From Streptomyces sp. NRRL S-646 (GTDB lineage: Bacteria > Actinomycetota > Actinomycetes > Streptomycetales > Streptomycetaceae): a stretch of 64,000 bases of DNA. Below the pieces are notes generated by a model that saw only the letters and a program-made list of their open reading frames with translations, did not search any database and had not been told where the DNA came from. Position numbers and translations under genes: made by a program. The stretch is from positions 186,001 through 250,000 of the forward strand of contig NZ_JODC01000007.1 of the NCBI RefSeq assembly GCF_000720765.1, in the 5' to 3' direction. Below, piece after piece: positions 30,320-39,246 of this stretch (position 1 is the first letter of the stretch; each line of letters starts with the position of its first letter).

Positions 30320-30703
30320 ATGAGTCGATCACACATCAGTGGATACGTCATCGGCGAGAGTCTCCGGCCCGGAGCGGTCTTCCAGCCTGCTGGGCTGCGT
30401 CTGCGCAACGTCACCCGCCTCGACGTCTCGGCAAGCGTGAGCGCGGCGCAGCCCGGGCTGTGGACGCTCGTCGAGTGGGAGACCGACAGCGACGACGTGA
30501 GCGGCCTCGCGGAGGCGCTTGCCGAAGCGCTGAAGCCGGAGAACGGCTGGTACGCGGACTTCACCGCGGGGGACGAGCGCGTGGTCGTCTTCGCCGGGAA
30601 GGTGTTCAGGTATCGGCGTGGCGATGCGGCGGGGCGCGCCGAAGCGATTGCGTACGGGCGGTCGGTGGGGACGCCCGAGCATCAGCTCGACTGGAAGGAG
30701 TGA
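30320..30703 (+). CDS. Hypothetical protein
   Basis: 127-aa soluble protein of unknown family. Visible features are an N-terminal beta-like segment (SGYVIGESLRPGAVF), a central SASVSAAQPGLWTLVEWE strand and a helix SGLAEALAEALKPENGW. The composition is coding-like. It stands alone between the 12-bp inverted repeat and the convergent TetR gene. No function can be assigned. Confidence 0.75.
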   Translation: MSRSHISGYVIGESLRPGAVFQPAGLRLRNVTRLDVSASVSAAQPGLWTLVEWETDSDDVSGLAEALAEALKPENGWYADFTAGDERVVVFAGKVFRYRRGDAAGRAEAIAYGRSVGTPEHQLDWKE

Positions 30704-30715
30704 GCCGGGCAGGGG

Positions 30716-31324
30716 TCAGGCGCTGCCCTTGTTCACCGCCGCGTCGAGGACAGGGCCCAGTTCCTGCACCACTGCCGTCAGGGCGCGGACGCTCTGCTCG
30801 GCGCGGGCGATGAGGAGCGCCCCCTCCAGGGCTCCGATCATGAGCGTGGCGAGCGCCCCGGCCCGTTCCTCGGGTGCGCCCATGTCCGTCAGGGCCCGGG
30901 CGACCGAGCCGGTCCAGGTGGCGAACGCGGCAGCCGCGGCCTCCCGTGTCGACACCGTGGACTCGGCGCAGTCCACCGTGGCGGCCGCCACCGGGCAGCC
31001 ACCCGCAAATCCGGCGGTCTCGTACTCGTCGGTCCACTGGCGCACCATCTCGGCGAACAGCCCGCTGGGCGTCGGCGTGGGCAGCGCGGCGAGGAAGCGG
31101 TCGATGCGGTTGCCGGCGTATCTCCCGGCCCAGCCCACCGCCTCGTTGACGAGCTGCTCCTTGCCGCCGGGGAAGTAGTGCTGGAGGGAACCGCGTGGCG
31201 CCTGCGCGTACGCGGCGACGTCCCGCATCCCCGTGGCGGCCACCCCGTCGCGCCGGATGAGCTGGGCCGCACCGAAGACCATCCGCTCCCGTGGTCCAGG
31301 CCGCGGCGCCTCTGCCGCCGTCAT
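30716..31324 (-). CDS. TetR-family regulator, LmrA/YxaF type
   Basis: 202-aa repressor. The N-terminal helix-turn-helix reads RDGVAATGMRDVAAYAQAPR then GSLQHYFPGGKEQL, and the C-terminal ligand domain includes GFAGGCPVAAATVDCA, the pattern of the LmrA/YxaF-like group. GGGAGGAG precedes ATG 31324. It is divergent from an NAD(P)-dependent reductase with two near-identical palindromes between them, so it very likely represses that gene and itself. Ligand unknown. Confidence 0.92.
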   Translation of the reverse strand: MTAAEAPRPGPRERMVFGAAQLIRRDGVAATGMRDVAAYAQAPRGSLQHYFPGGKEQLVNEAVGWAGRYAGNRIDRFLAALPTPTPSGLFAEMVRQWTDEYETAGFAGGCPVAAATVDCAESTVSTREAAAAAFATWTGSVARALTDMGAPEERAGALATLMIGALEGALLIARAEQSVRALTAVVQELGPVLDAAVNKGSA

Positions 31325-31373
31325 TCTCGGTCTCCTCCCACCGCTCCGTGCGCTGACGAACCTCCCCTGCACT

Positions 31374-31419
31374 CTATGACCGCCGTCATAGTGCGGGCTA
31401 CTATGACCGCTGTCATAGT
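31374..31419. promoter_or_regulatory. Two tandem TetR-type operators
   Basis: CTATGAC-CGCC-GTCATAG (31374-31391) and ACTATGAC-CGCT-GTCATAGT (31400-31419) are perfect palindromes with centres 27 bp apart. They lie between the TetR gene and the divergent reductase. Confidence 0.88.
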
Positions 31420-31469
31420 CGGGCGCAGGGACAGCTCGGACCCCGCGTGAGCCAGGACGGTGGTACATC

Positions 31470-32405
31470 GTGTACGTGGGTTTCGTCGGCCTCGGGGTCA
31501 TGGGTCGGCCCATGGCGCTCAACCTCGCCCGCGCCGGGACACGTCTGGTCGTCTTCAACCGCACCCCGGCCCGGTGCGAACCCCTCCGGGCCGCCGGAGC
31601 CGAGGTCGCGGCGAGCGCCGGCGAGGTCTTCGACCGGGCGGAGACGGTGATCCTGATGCTGGCCGACGAGAGCGCCGTCGACGCGGTCCTGGGGCGCGGC
31701 GGCCCGGACTTCGCCGTGCGGGTCGCCGGGCACACCGTGGTCCACATGGGCACGACCTCGCCGGAGTACTCGGCCGCCCTGCAGGACGACATCCGAGCCG
31801 CCGGTGGGTGTTACGTCGAAGCCCCGGTCTCCGGGTCCCGAGTCCCTGCGGAGGAGGGGCAGTTGGTGGCGATGCTGGCGGGGGACGACGACGCCGTGGA
31901 GGCCGTACGGCCCCTGCTGGCCCCCATGTGCCGGGAGACGTTCGGCTGCGGCTCCGTGCCGGGCGCGCTGCTGATGAAGTTCTCGGTGAACCTGTTCCTG
32001 ATCACGCTTGTCACCGGACTGACGGAGGCCTTCCACTTCGCCGACCGGCAAGGGCTCGACCCGCGGCTGCTGCGGGATGTCCTGGACGCGGGGCCGATGG
32101 CCAGCGCCGTCTCCCGGATGAAGGCGTCCAAACTGCTGGACCGTGACTTCAGCGTTCAGGCAGCGGCTGCGGACGTCCTGAAGAACAACCGGCTGATCGC
32201 CGAGACAGCCCGCAAGGCGGGTCTCGCCTCCCCTCTGCTCGACGTCTGCCATGCCCTGTTCGGCGAAGCGGTGGCGCAGGGCCATGGAGGCGAGGACATG
32301 GCGGCTGTCCTGCGGGCACTGGAGGCACGCTCCGACGGCACCGCCGCATCCGCCCGCCCCACGCCTGCTGCGTCAGATGTTTCGGCAGGGTTTCAGGTGC
32401 ACTGA
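31470..32405 (+). CDS. NAD(P)-dependent beta-hydroxyacid dehydrogenase family reductase
   Basis: 311-aa enzyme of the 6-phosphogluconate/3-hydroxyisobutyrate dehydrogenase superfamily. The Rossmann motif [20 protein letters not shown] opens the protein, [14 protein letters not shown] is the substrate loop, and the catalytic Lys lies in MKFSVNLFL. The all-helical C-domain is complete. A ~25-residue Ala/Pro-rich tail follows. It starts at GTG 31470 and faces a TetR repressor across two palindromes. It could act on a small hydroxyacid or as an imine reductase-like enzyme; the sequence does not decide. Confidence 0.9.
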   Translation: MYVGFVGLGVMGRPMALNLARAGTRLVVFNRTPARCEPLRAAGAEVAASAGEVFDRAETVILMLADESAVDAVLGRGGPDFAVRVAGHTVVHMGTTSPEYSAALQDDIRAAGGCYVEAPVSGSRVPAEEGQLVAMLAGDDDAVEAVRPLLAPMCRETFGCGSVPGALLMKFSVNLFLITLVTGLTEAFHFADRQGLDPRLLRDVLDAGPMASAVSRMKASKLLDRDFSVQAAAADVLKNNRLIAETARKAGLASPLLDVCHALFGEAVAQGHGGEDMAAVLRALEARSDGTAASARPTPAASDVSAGFQVH

Positions 32406-32515
32406 GGTGCCCCCTCGATGGTCAAGACTTGTACAGGAACGCTTGTGCGGTTGTGCAGCGGCGCAGATCATGGCCGGATCGCACCCGCTTACCCCGCGCG
32501 CACGCAGGAGCCCCA

Positions 32516-34037
32516 GTGACCGTTGGCCAGATAGCGTCCGAGCCGGCAACGGCCCAGACGGAGCGGCAGAAGCTGCGCAAGCACTTCGGCCGCTTCGACA
32601 TCCTCTTCTTCCTCCTGTGCACCATCGTCGGCGTGGACACCATCGGCACGGTGGCCTCGTCCGGTGCCGAGGCGTTCACCTGGCTCATCGTGCTGGCCGT
32701 CGTGTTCTTCGTGCCCTCCGCGCTGCTGACCGCGGAGCTCGGGGCCGCGTTCCCCGAAGAGGGCGGTCCCTACATCTGGACCAGCCGGGCCTTCGGCCGC
32801 CTCGCGGGCGCCGTCAACAACTTCCTTTACTGGATCACCAACCCGGTGTGGCTGGGCGGCACGCTCTCGGTCTCCGCCGTCACGGCCTTCACCACCTTCT
32901 TCAACGACGGCAAGGACCTGAGCACACCGGCCTTCTACGTCTTCACCCTGGTGTTCGTCTGGGTCGGCGTACTCGCCGCGATCCTCTCCTTCGACGTCGG
33001 CAAGTGGATTCCCACCATCGGCGCCTGGAGCCGTTTCGTCCTCCTCGGCCTGTTCACCGTCACCGTCGTGATCTACGGGATCAAGCACGGCCTGCACGGC
33101 TTCGGAGCCGGCGACTTCTCGCCGACGTACGCGGGCTTCGTCGCTCTGGTGCCGGTCCTGATGTTCAACTACGTCGGCTTCGAACTGCCCAACACCGCCG
33201 GCGACGAGATGACCGACGCCCAGAAGGACGTGCCCTTCGCCATCTTCCGCAGCCAGCGCTGCCCTCTCCGTTGCGCTGTACGCACTGCCGATCCTCGGCA
33301 TTCTGCTGGTCCTTCCGGTCAAGGCCGTCACCGGTCTCGGCGGGTTCATCGACGCGATCCGCCAGGTCTTCACCGTCTACGGCGGCCACGTCGCCGCCGA
33401 CGGCACGGCCACGCTCAGCGGTGCCGGCAGCCTGCTCGGGCATCTCGCCGCGATCATGTTCATCCTCACCGTGCTGTCCTCCGGAGTCACCTGGATCATG
33501 GGCTCCGACCGCGCGCTCGCCGTCTCCGGCTACGACGGTGCCGCGCCCCGCTTCCTCGGCGTCATCTCCAGCCGCTTCGGCACCCCGGTGCGGGTCAACA
33601 TCCTCAGCGGCCTGGTCTCCACCGTCGTCCTGGTCCTGGCCCACGAACTGACCCACGGCAGCGCGGCCAAGCTCTTCGGAGCGGTCCTGGGTCTCGCCGT
33701 CTCCACCACCCTCGTCAGCTACCTGGGCATCTTCCCCGCGCTCGCGGTACTGCGCCGCAAGGCCCCGGACGTTCCCCGCCCGTACAAGGCGCCCCTCCCC
33801 CGCACCATCAGCGTCGTCCTCACCGCGCTCATCCTGTTCGCCAGCGTGCAGCTGGTCGCCCCCGGGCTCGGCGACCACTGGTTCGGATCCGCCTACGCGC
33901 CGGACGGCTGGAGTCACGCCGAGCGCTGGAAGTACCTGCTGACGGAGGCCGTCCCGCTCCTCGGGTTCATGCTCCTGGGCGTGCTCTTCTGGGCGCTGGG
34001 CAGGCCGACCCGCGCGTCACTCGCCGCCAAGAAATGA
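32516..34037 (+). pseudogene. APC amino acid permease/antiporter interrupted by a one-base frameshift
   Basis: From GTG 32516 (GGAG upstream) the frame encodes a normal transporter start: RFDILFFLLCTIVGVDTIGT, then EEGGPYIWTSRAFGRLAGAV, through NTAGDEMTDAQKDVPFAIFR. Near 33255-33270 homology jumps to the next frame (ALSVALYALPILGILLVLPV) and continues to 34037, ending in PTRASLAAKK. The total span is 3n+1, consistent with a single inserted base. The rejoined product would be about 506 aa, full length for the family. Either the gene is recently inactivated or the base is a sequencing error. Confidence 0.88.
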
Positions 34038-34152
34038 CCTGATCCGCTCCCCCTCGGACTGCACGTCCCACCACCGCAACTCGCCGATCATCACCCGGCG
34101 TCTCAATTCGCCGAGACGGCCGTGGAATCGGCGGCGTGGGCCGGCGCACCGG

Positions 34153-35118
34153 TCACTGCTGCCGGATGCGCCGGGCGATCTCGCTGTTCTCGGTCTCCCA
34201 CCACGGGCGTACGAGGTCGGGGGACTCGGTCTGCCCCTGCGCAGGCGTGGCCGGGATCAGTTCGGTTGCCAGGCGGCTGTCCAGCGCGGCGGTCGTCGCG
34301 CGTTCCGTGCGGGCCCACTGGACGAGGATGGCGAGGAGGAAGGGCAGGGCCACCAGCTCGGCGATGCCGACCATCGCGCCGCCGCCGAGCTGCTGGTCGT
34401 GGTGCACGTCCGGTGACCAGGGCGGGGCGTGGTGCAGATACCAGGCGCCGGCGATCAGCGTGCCGTGGGTCATGACGACGATGCCGGGGACGGCGTCGAC
34501 GATGCCGTCGAGGAACACCAGCGCCGCCCGCACGGGGTGGGTGCACCAGGCGGGCAGTGCCTCCTCGCGGGTGAGCACCGGCACCACGAACAGGCAGCCG
34601 GCCAGCAGCAGGTGCAGATACATCAGCTGGTGCAGCCAGCCGTGGCGCAGGGCCGTCTCGAAGTACGGGGTGAAGTACACGGTCAGTTCGGTCGCCAGCA
34701 CCAGGGCCGTGCTGACCAGCGGGAAGGTGAGCAGGCGTACCAGGCGTGCGGTCATCGCCCGTTGGACGCGCCCGGCGGCCCGTTCGGGAAGGGCGCGGAC
34801 GGCCAGTCCCAGGGGGTCGCCCAGCGCCAGGCCGAGCGGTGCGACGAGGTCGAGCAGGATGTTCTGCACCGCGGCCGGCCAGAACAGCACACGGTCGTAG
34901 ACGGCGAGGGCCGACATGGTGGCCACGACCAGCGTGCCGAGGCCGAGCACCGCGAATGCGGCGATGCGGGATGCGGGCCAGCGTTCGCCCCGGCGCCGCA
35001 GCCGCAGCACGCCCCATCCGTACAGGGCACCCAGCAGCAGGACGAGCAGCAGCGCGGGCAGGTCCGGTTGCCATGAGGACAGCAGCCGCCCCATGGTGAG
35101 TTCCGGCGGACTGGCCAT
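34153..35118 (-). CDS. CtaG/caa3-type cytochrome c oxidase assembly-like membrane protein
   Basis: 321-aa protein with about seven membrane helices (DUF1404/CtaG_Bacillus family). Typical stretches are LAVYDRVLFWPAAVQNILLD with LVAPLGLALGDPL, and the His-containing helix LRHGWLHQLMYLHLLLAGCL. GIVVMTHGTLIAGAWYLHH adds further conserved His residues, which may bind copper. The start at 35118 has GGAGGGAG upstream. No oxidase or copper genes flank it. Confidence 0.87.
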   Translation of the reverse strand: MASPPELTMGRLLSSWQPDLPALLLVLLLGALYGWGVLRLRRRGERWPASRIAAFAVLGLGTLVVATMSALAVYDRVLFWPAAVQNILLDLVAPLGLALGDPLGLAVRALPERAAGRVQRAMTARLVRLLTFPLVSTALVLATELTVYFTPYFETALRHGWLHQLMYLHLLLAGCLFVVPVLTREEALPAWCTHPVRAALVFLDGIVDAVPGIVVMTHGTLIAGAWYLHHAPPWSPDVHHDQQLGGGAMVGIAELVALPFLLAILVQWARTERATTAALDSRLATELIPATPAQGQTESPDLVRPWWETENSEIARRIRQQ

Positions 35119-35320
35119 CGCGCGCTCCCTCCACGGCATGCCGGGCCACCCGACCGGACCCGGCCAGGCACTTTACGCCGCCCCCGACCGGCCGGACCGC
35201 GCTGTGCCGGGCGATCGGCGCCCGTCATACCGATCTCATGCCGAACCCTTACCGAGATCTCCGGGCCGATCATTTTCGGCCAGGGATCGGCTACGCTGGC
35301 CGCCGACCTCAGGGGGAGAC

Positions 35321-35836
35321 ATGTTCATGACGCGTCGGCTGCTGGCGGCCGGGGTGGCGGCCGTTCTGATGGCCGGGCTCGGCGCATGTGCGAGCGGCGG
35401 GACCGACGACGGCACGCAGGACGGCGTCGCCGGGTACACCCGGCCCAGCCCGGAAACCGTCTCCGGGCTCCGGGACGCCGTCCGGCACCTCTCCCGGAAG
35501 ACGGTCACGGACACGCGGGCGCACCTGGTCAGAAAGTGCACATCCGCCACCAAGCAGGTCCGGCACACCTCGCGTTCGGGCTCCGGCACCCGGAAGACGA
35601 CCCGCGTCTGGTACACCACCGAGCACTACCGGAGCTGCAGGAAGGTCCGTCAGGGTACGGAGATGTACCGGCGGGTCGTCCGGCCGGAGCGGTGGTGCGT
35701 GAGCGTCGACGACGTGAACGGCGTCAAAGCCGAGGACGACGTCTGGTACCAGGTCACCCGCGAGATCTACGACCGGGCACAGGCGGCGGACCGGCACACC
35801 CGTATGGTGTTCGCCCCGACCGGTTCCGGCTGCTGA
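35321..35836 (+). CDS. Small lipoprotein
   Basis: 171-aa exported lipoprotein. The signal peptide MFMTRRLLAAGVAAVLMAGL ends in the lipobox LGAC, so Cys23 should be lipid-modified. The mature part is basic, with Cys residues (VRKCTSA, YRSCRK, ERWCVSV, GSGC) that may form disulfides. AGGGGGAG precedes the ATG. This pattern is common among streptomycete lipoproteins of unknown role. Confidence 0.85.
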   Translation: MFMTRRLLAAGVAAVLMAGLGACASGGTDDGTQDGVAGYTRPSPETVSGLRDAVRHLSRKTVTDTRAHLVRKCTSATKQVRHTSRSGSGTRKTTRVWYTTEHYRSCRKVRQGTEMYRRVVRPERWCVSVDDVNGVKAEDDVWYQVTREIYDRAQAADRHTRMVFAPTGSGC

Positions 35837-35839
35837 GGG

Positions 35840-36387
35840 TCACCGCCGCTTCCGCTCCTGCGCCGGCAGCTCGTACGACACCCGGTCCGCGTCGGCCACC
35901 CGGCCCGGGGAGCCGACGAACCGGGTGTCGAGGCGGTCCTGGACGAGGACGCGGTCCTCGTCGGTCCAGGTGTGGGCGCGTGCCTCCTGCGGCGTCGGGA
36001 ACTCGATCGCGCCGTCGGCGATGCGGATGCTGCGCACCCACGGACCGTAGCCGGTGGCTGGTTCGCGGGCCGTCTCGTCGTCCTCGGCGACCACGACGTC
36101 CGCGGAGACGCTGACGTACGGCTTGTCGAGGTCGTCGGAGGGCTGGAAGAAGGGACCTGCGATTCGGCGCGCGCCGTGCCAGACCCCGGAGCGGCTGCTG
36201 TTAGGGGCGCGGCCACACCTCCGTCTCCTCCAGCTCGGGGCGGAAGCGGGTCGCCGGGGTGACCCTTGTGCTGCCGCCAGAGCTGCCGGAAGTCCTCGTC
36301 GCTCTCGGCGTTGCGGTTCCACTGGTCCTCGGGCGTGGCGTGGAACAGGTCGCGCTGGGCAGCGCCGTTACCCTTGCCGGTGATCAA
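35840..36387 (-). pseudogene. Broken hypothetical gene with coding signal in several frames
   Basis: An N-terminal piece (MITGKGNGAAQRDLFHATPE, then EDFRQLWRQHKG) begins at 36387. Coding character then appears in another frame (TPATRFRPELEETEVWPRP, followed by a TAA near 36200). A third frame carries a good protein-like stretch (GPFFQPSDDLDKPYVSVSAD, ending VSYELPAQERKRR at 35840) without a clear start. This suggests one or two genes damaged by frameshifts. No family is recognised. The adjacent LLM gene starts a different unit. Confidence 0.5.
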
Positions 36388-36441
36388 CTCGCAACGGCTG
36401 CTCGTGCCGCTCCCCCACGCCGAAGCCGTCGCAGCCCAGCT

Positions 36442-37818
36442 TCACGACGCCGCCCGCCGGTCGGCGGCCACCTCGTCCGGGTGGGCGAGGCCCAGGTGGT
36501 GGCGGAGGGTCGGGCCCTCGTACTCCGTGCGGAACACGCCCTGTTCCTGGAGCAGCGGGACGACCTGGTCGGCGAAGACGTCGAGGCCGCTGGGTGTGAT
36601 GTGCGGGACGAGGATGAAGCCGTCACTGGCGTCGGCCTGGACGTAGTCGTTGATGGTCTTGGCGACGGTGGCCGGGGAGCCGATGAAGTTCTGGCGGTTG
36701 CCGGTCTCGATGACGAGGTCGCGGATGGACCAGTTGTTGGCGGCGGCCAGTTCGCGCCACTCGCGGGCGGTGGCCAGCGGGTCGCGGTACATGCGCACCT
36801 GGGCCCGGCCCTTGGAGATGTGGTTGTCGCTGACGTCCGGGTCGATGTCGGGCAGTGGACCCTCCGGGTCGTAGGAGGACAGGTCCCGGTTCCAGACGAA
36901 CTCCAGGTGCTTGATGGCGGTGGCCCCGCTGACCTGCTGGCGGCGCACCTCCTTGGCCAGTTCCTCGGCCTCCGCGTCGGTGTCGGCGAGGATGAAGCTC
37001 GCGGCGGGCAGGATGAGCAACTGGTCCGAGCGGCGGCCGTACTTGGCGAGGCGGTTCTTGACGTCCTTGTAGAAGCTCTGGCCCGCCTCCAGGGTGGCGT
37101 ACCGGCTGAAGATCGCGTCGGCGGAGGACGCGGCGAACTCGCGGCCCTCGTCGGAGTCTCCGGCCTGGAAGATGACCGGGCGGCCCTGCGGGGACCGCGG
37201 GACGTTGAACTGACCGTGGATGTCGAAGTGTTGGCCGGAGTGGACGAAGGAGCCGGCTTTCGCGTCCCGCAGGAAGGTCCCGGACGCCTGGTCGGCCACG
37301 ATCTCGTCGCCGTGCCAGGAGTCGAAGAGTTCGTGCGCGGTGGCCAGGAACTCCCTGGCACGGGAGTAGCGCTCGTCCTGCGGGAGGAAGCCGCCCCGGC
37401 GGAAGTTCTCGCCGGTGAAGGCATCCCAGGAGGTGACGACGTTCCAGGCGGAACGGCCGCCGGAGAGGTGGTCGAGGCTGGCGAACTGGCGGGCCACCTC
37501 GTAGGGCTCGTTGAAGGTGGAGTTGATGGTGCCGGTCAGGCCAAGGTGTTCGGTGACTGCGGCGAGCGCGGCCAGGATGGTGAAGGTGTCGGGGCGGCCG
37601 ACGACGTCCAGGTCGTAGATCTTTCCGCCCTGTTCGCGGAGCCTGAGCCCCTCGGCGAGGAAGAGGAAGTCGAACTTGGCGCGTTCGGCGGTCTGCGCGA
37701 AGTGGACGAAGGAGCTGAACTCGATGTGGCTGCCGGCCTTCGGGTCGCTCCACACGGTGGTGTTGTTGACGCCCGGGAAGTGCGCGGCCAGATGGATCTG
37801 CTTCAGCGGCTTGGTCAT
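36442..37818 (-). CDS. LLM-class FMN-dependent monooxygenase, NtaA/SnaA/DszA type
   Basis: 458-aa TIM-barrel flavin monooxygenase of the NtaA/SnaA/SoxA/DszA group, using FMNH2 from a separate reductase to cleave C-S or C-N bonds. It opens with IHLAAHFPGVNNTTVW and shows the group signatures TINSTFNEPYEVARQFASLD, GGRSAWNVVTSWD and PQGRPVIFQAGDSDEGREFA. It is 20 bp downstream of a second LLM enzyme and shares its cysteine-type leader. With the transporter upstream, a role in releasing sulfur from organosulfur compounds is likely. Confidence 0.92.
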   Translation of the reverse strand: MTKPLKQIHLAAHFPGVNNTTVWSDPKAGSHIEFSSFVHFAQTAERAKFDFLFLAEGLRLREQGGKIYDLDVVGRPDTFTILAALAAVTEHLGLTGTINSTFNEPYEVARQFASLDHLSGGRSAWNVVTSWDAFTGENFRRGGFLPQDERYSRAREFLATAHELFDSWHGDEIVADQASGTFLRDAKAGSFVHSGQHFDIHGQFNVPRSPQGRPVIFQAGDSDEGREFAASSADAIFSRYATLEAGQSFYKDVKNRLAKYGRRSDQLLILPAASFILADTDAEAEELAKEVRRQQVSGATAIKHLEFVWNRDLSSYDPEGPLPDIDPDVSDNHISKGRAQVRMYRDPLATAREWRELAAANNWSIRDLVIETGNRQNFIGSPATVAKTINDYVQADASDGFILVPHITPSGLDVFADQVVPLLQEQGVFRTEYEGPTLRHHLGLAHPDEVAADRRAAS

Positions 37819-37838
37819 GTCGGTGCGGTCCTTCCGGC

Positions 37839-39056
37839 TCAGGCGGTGGCGGCTGCGGCGTAGCGGTTGGCGGGGCGGGGCAGGCCCAGCAGGCCGCGCA
37901 GGGTGTCGGCCTCGTAGGCGGTGCGGAAGGCGCCCCGGCGCTGGAGTTCGGGGACCAGGCCCCGGGTGATGGCGGGCAGGTCGTGTCCGGCCACGGCGGG
38001 CCGCAGCCGGAATCCGGTCAGTCCCGCCTCCCCGAACTCCTGGAGCAGATCGGCGAGTTGGGCAGGCGTACCGGCGAAGATGCGTGCGTCGCTGGTGTAC
38101 GGCTCTGCCGCGAGGGCGTCGAGGCGGGCGCGGCGGTCCTCGGCGGCGGCCTGGTCGTCGTCGAGAAGGACCACCAAGTCACCGAAGACATGGAGGAGTT
38201 CGTCACCGCGTCCGGCTGCCTCCTGCTCCGCGCGGATCTCGGCGACGATGGCACGCGCCTGGTCGGTGTCGTGCGGGGTGACGTAGCCGACGTCCGTCTG
38301 GCGCGCCACCAGGCGGTAGGGGACGGTCTGGTGGGCGAGGGAGGTGACGAGGGGCTGGCCCTGCGGCGGGCGCGGAGTGATGGAGGGGCCCTTGATGCTG
38401 AAGTGCCTGCCCTCGAAGTCGATGTAGTGCAGTTTGTTGCGGTCGACGAAGCGGCCGGTGGCGACGTCGCGGATCTCGGCGTCGTCCTCCCAGCTGTCCC
38501 AGAGCCGGCGCACGACCTCGATGTAGTCGGCGGCCTCGTCGAACAGGTCGGTGAGCCGTTCCTGTCCGGCCGGGCTCCGGAGTTCCTCCAGGTTGACCGG
38601 CGGGAAGGTGCGGCGGCCGAAGTGGTCGGCCTCGTGCGGGCGGGCGGTGATCTGCACCCGTAGGCCGGCGCGGCCGGTGCTGACGTAGTCGAGGGTGGCG
38701 ATCGCCTTGGAGATGTGGAACGGCTCCGTATGGGTGGCGATCACGGTCGGCACCAGGCCGATGTGCCGGCTGAGGGGCGCGATGCGGGACGCGATCAGTA
38801 CGGCGTCGAGGCGGCCGCGTACCTCGTCGGTGCGGCCGTCCGGCTCGCCGTAGTCCGAGGACTGCAGGCCTAGGCCGTCTTCGAGGGTGACGAAGTCGAG
38901 CAGTCCGCGCTCGGCCTCGGCGACCTGATCGGCCCAGTATCCGGCGGTGAACAGCTCCCGGGGGCGGGCCACTTGCTCGCGCCAGGAGGCGGGGTGCCAG
39001 CCGGTGCCCTCAAGGGCGACGGCAAGGTGCAGAGGGGAAACGGGAGTTGAGGACAC
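37839..39056 (-). CDS. LLM-class flavin-dependent oxidoreductase
   Basis: 405-aa luciferase-like monooxygenase, shorter than its neighbour. Recognisable parts are LHLAVALEGTGWHPASWREQ at the N-terminus, IASRIAPLSRHIGLVPT, ATLDYVSTGRAGLRVQ and PRPPQGQPLVTSLAHQTVPY. GTG 39056 has AGGAAGG upstream. The leader peptide at 39137-39205 ends 80 bp before it, so expression probably depends on cysteine supply. Substrate unknown. Confidence 0.9.
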   Translation of the reverse strand: MSSTPVSPLHLAVALEGTGWHPASWREQVARPRELFTAGYWADQVAEAERGLLDFVTLEDGLGLQSSDYGEPDGRTDEVRGRLDAVLIASRIAPLSRHIGLVPTVIATHTEPFHISKAIATLDYVSTGRAGLRVQITARPHEADHFGRRTFPPVNLEELRSPAGQERLTDLFDEAADYIEVVRRLWDSWEDDAEIRDVATGRFVDRNKLHYIDFEGRHFSIKGPSITPRPPQGQPLVTSLAHQTVPYRLVARQTDVGYVTPHDTDQARAIVAEIRAEQEAAGRGDELLHVFGDLVVLLDDDQAAAEDRRARLDALAAEPYTSDARIFAGTPAQLADLLQEFGEAGLTGFRLRPAVAGHDLPAITRGLVPELQRRGAFRTAYEADTLRGLLGLPRPANRYAAAATA

Positions 39057-39136
39057 GTGGGTGCCTTCCTGGATGTCCGTACGAGATCGCCGGCCCGGGC
39101 ATCACGCACTCAGGGCACGGCGGCGGGGAAACGGGG

Positions 39137-39205
39137 TCAGGGGCGACAGAGAGCGCCGGCGACACGCTGGAGGTCGATGTGCAGGCGCTGGTAGGGGGTA
39201 CACAC
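39137..39205 (-). CDS. Cysteine-type leader peptide before the LLM pair
   Basis: 22-aa peptide MCTPYQRLHIDLQRVAGALC plus RP, from GTG 39205, preceded by GGGAGG. It carries the HIDLQRVAGALC motif of actinobacterial 'putative leader peptides' found before sulfur-metabolism genes, with Cys codons at positions 2 and 20. Ribosome stalling at Cys codons would couple translation of the leader to expression of the LLM genes 80 bp downstream. The mechanism is inferred from family context. Confidence 0.88.
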   Translation of the reverse strand: MCTPYQRLHIDLQRVAGALCRP

Positions 39206-39246
39206 GTCCCTGCCTCCCGCTTTCTCGGCGCGTGCCTCGTCCTGGA

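Noticed and set aside
34038..34152. Possible small RNA or gene between the permease pseudogene and CtaG-like gene
   Set aside because: No ribosome binding site, coding bias or clear hairpin was found in the 115-bp gap.
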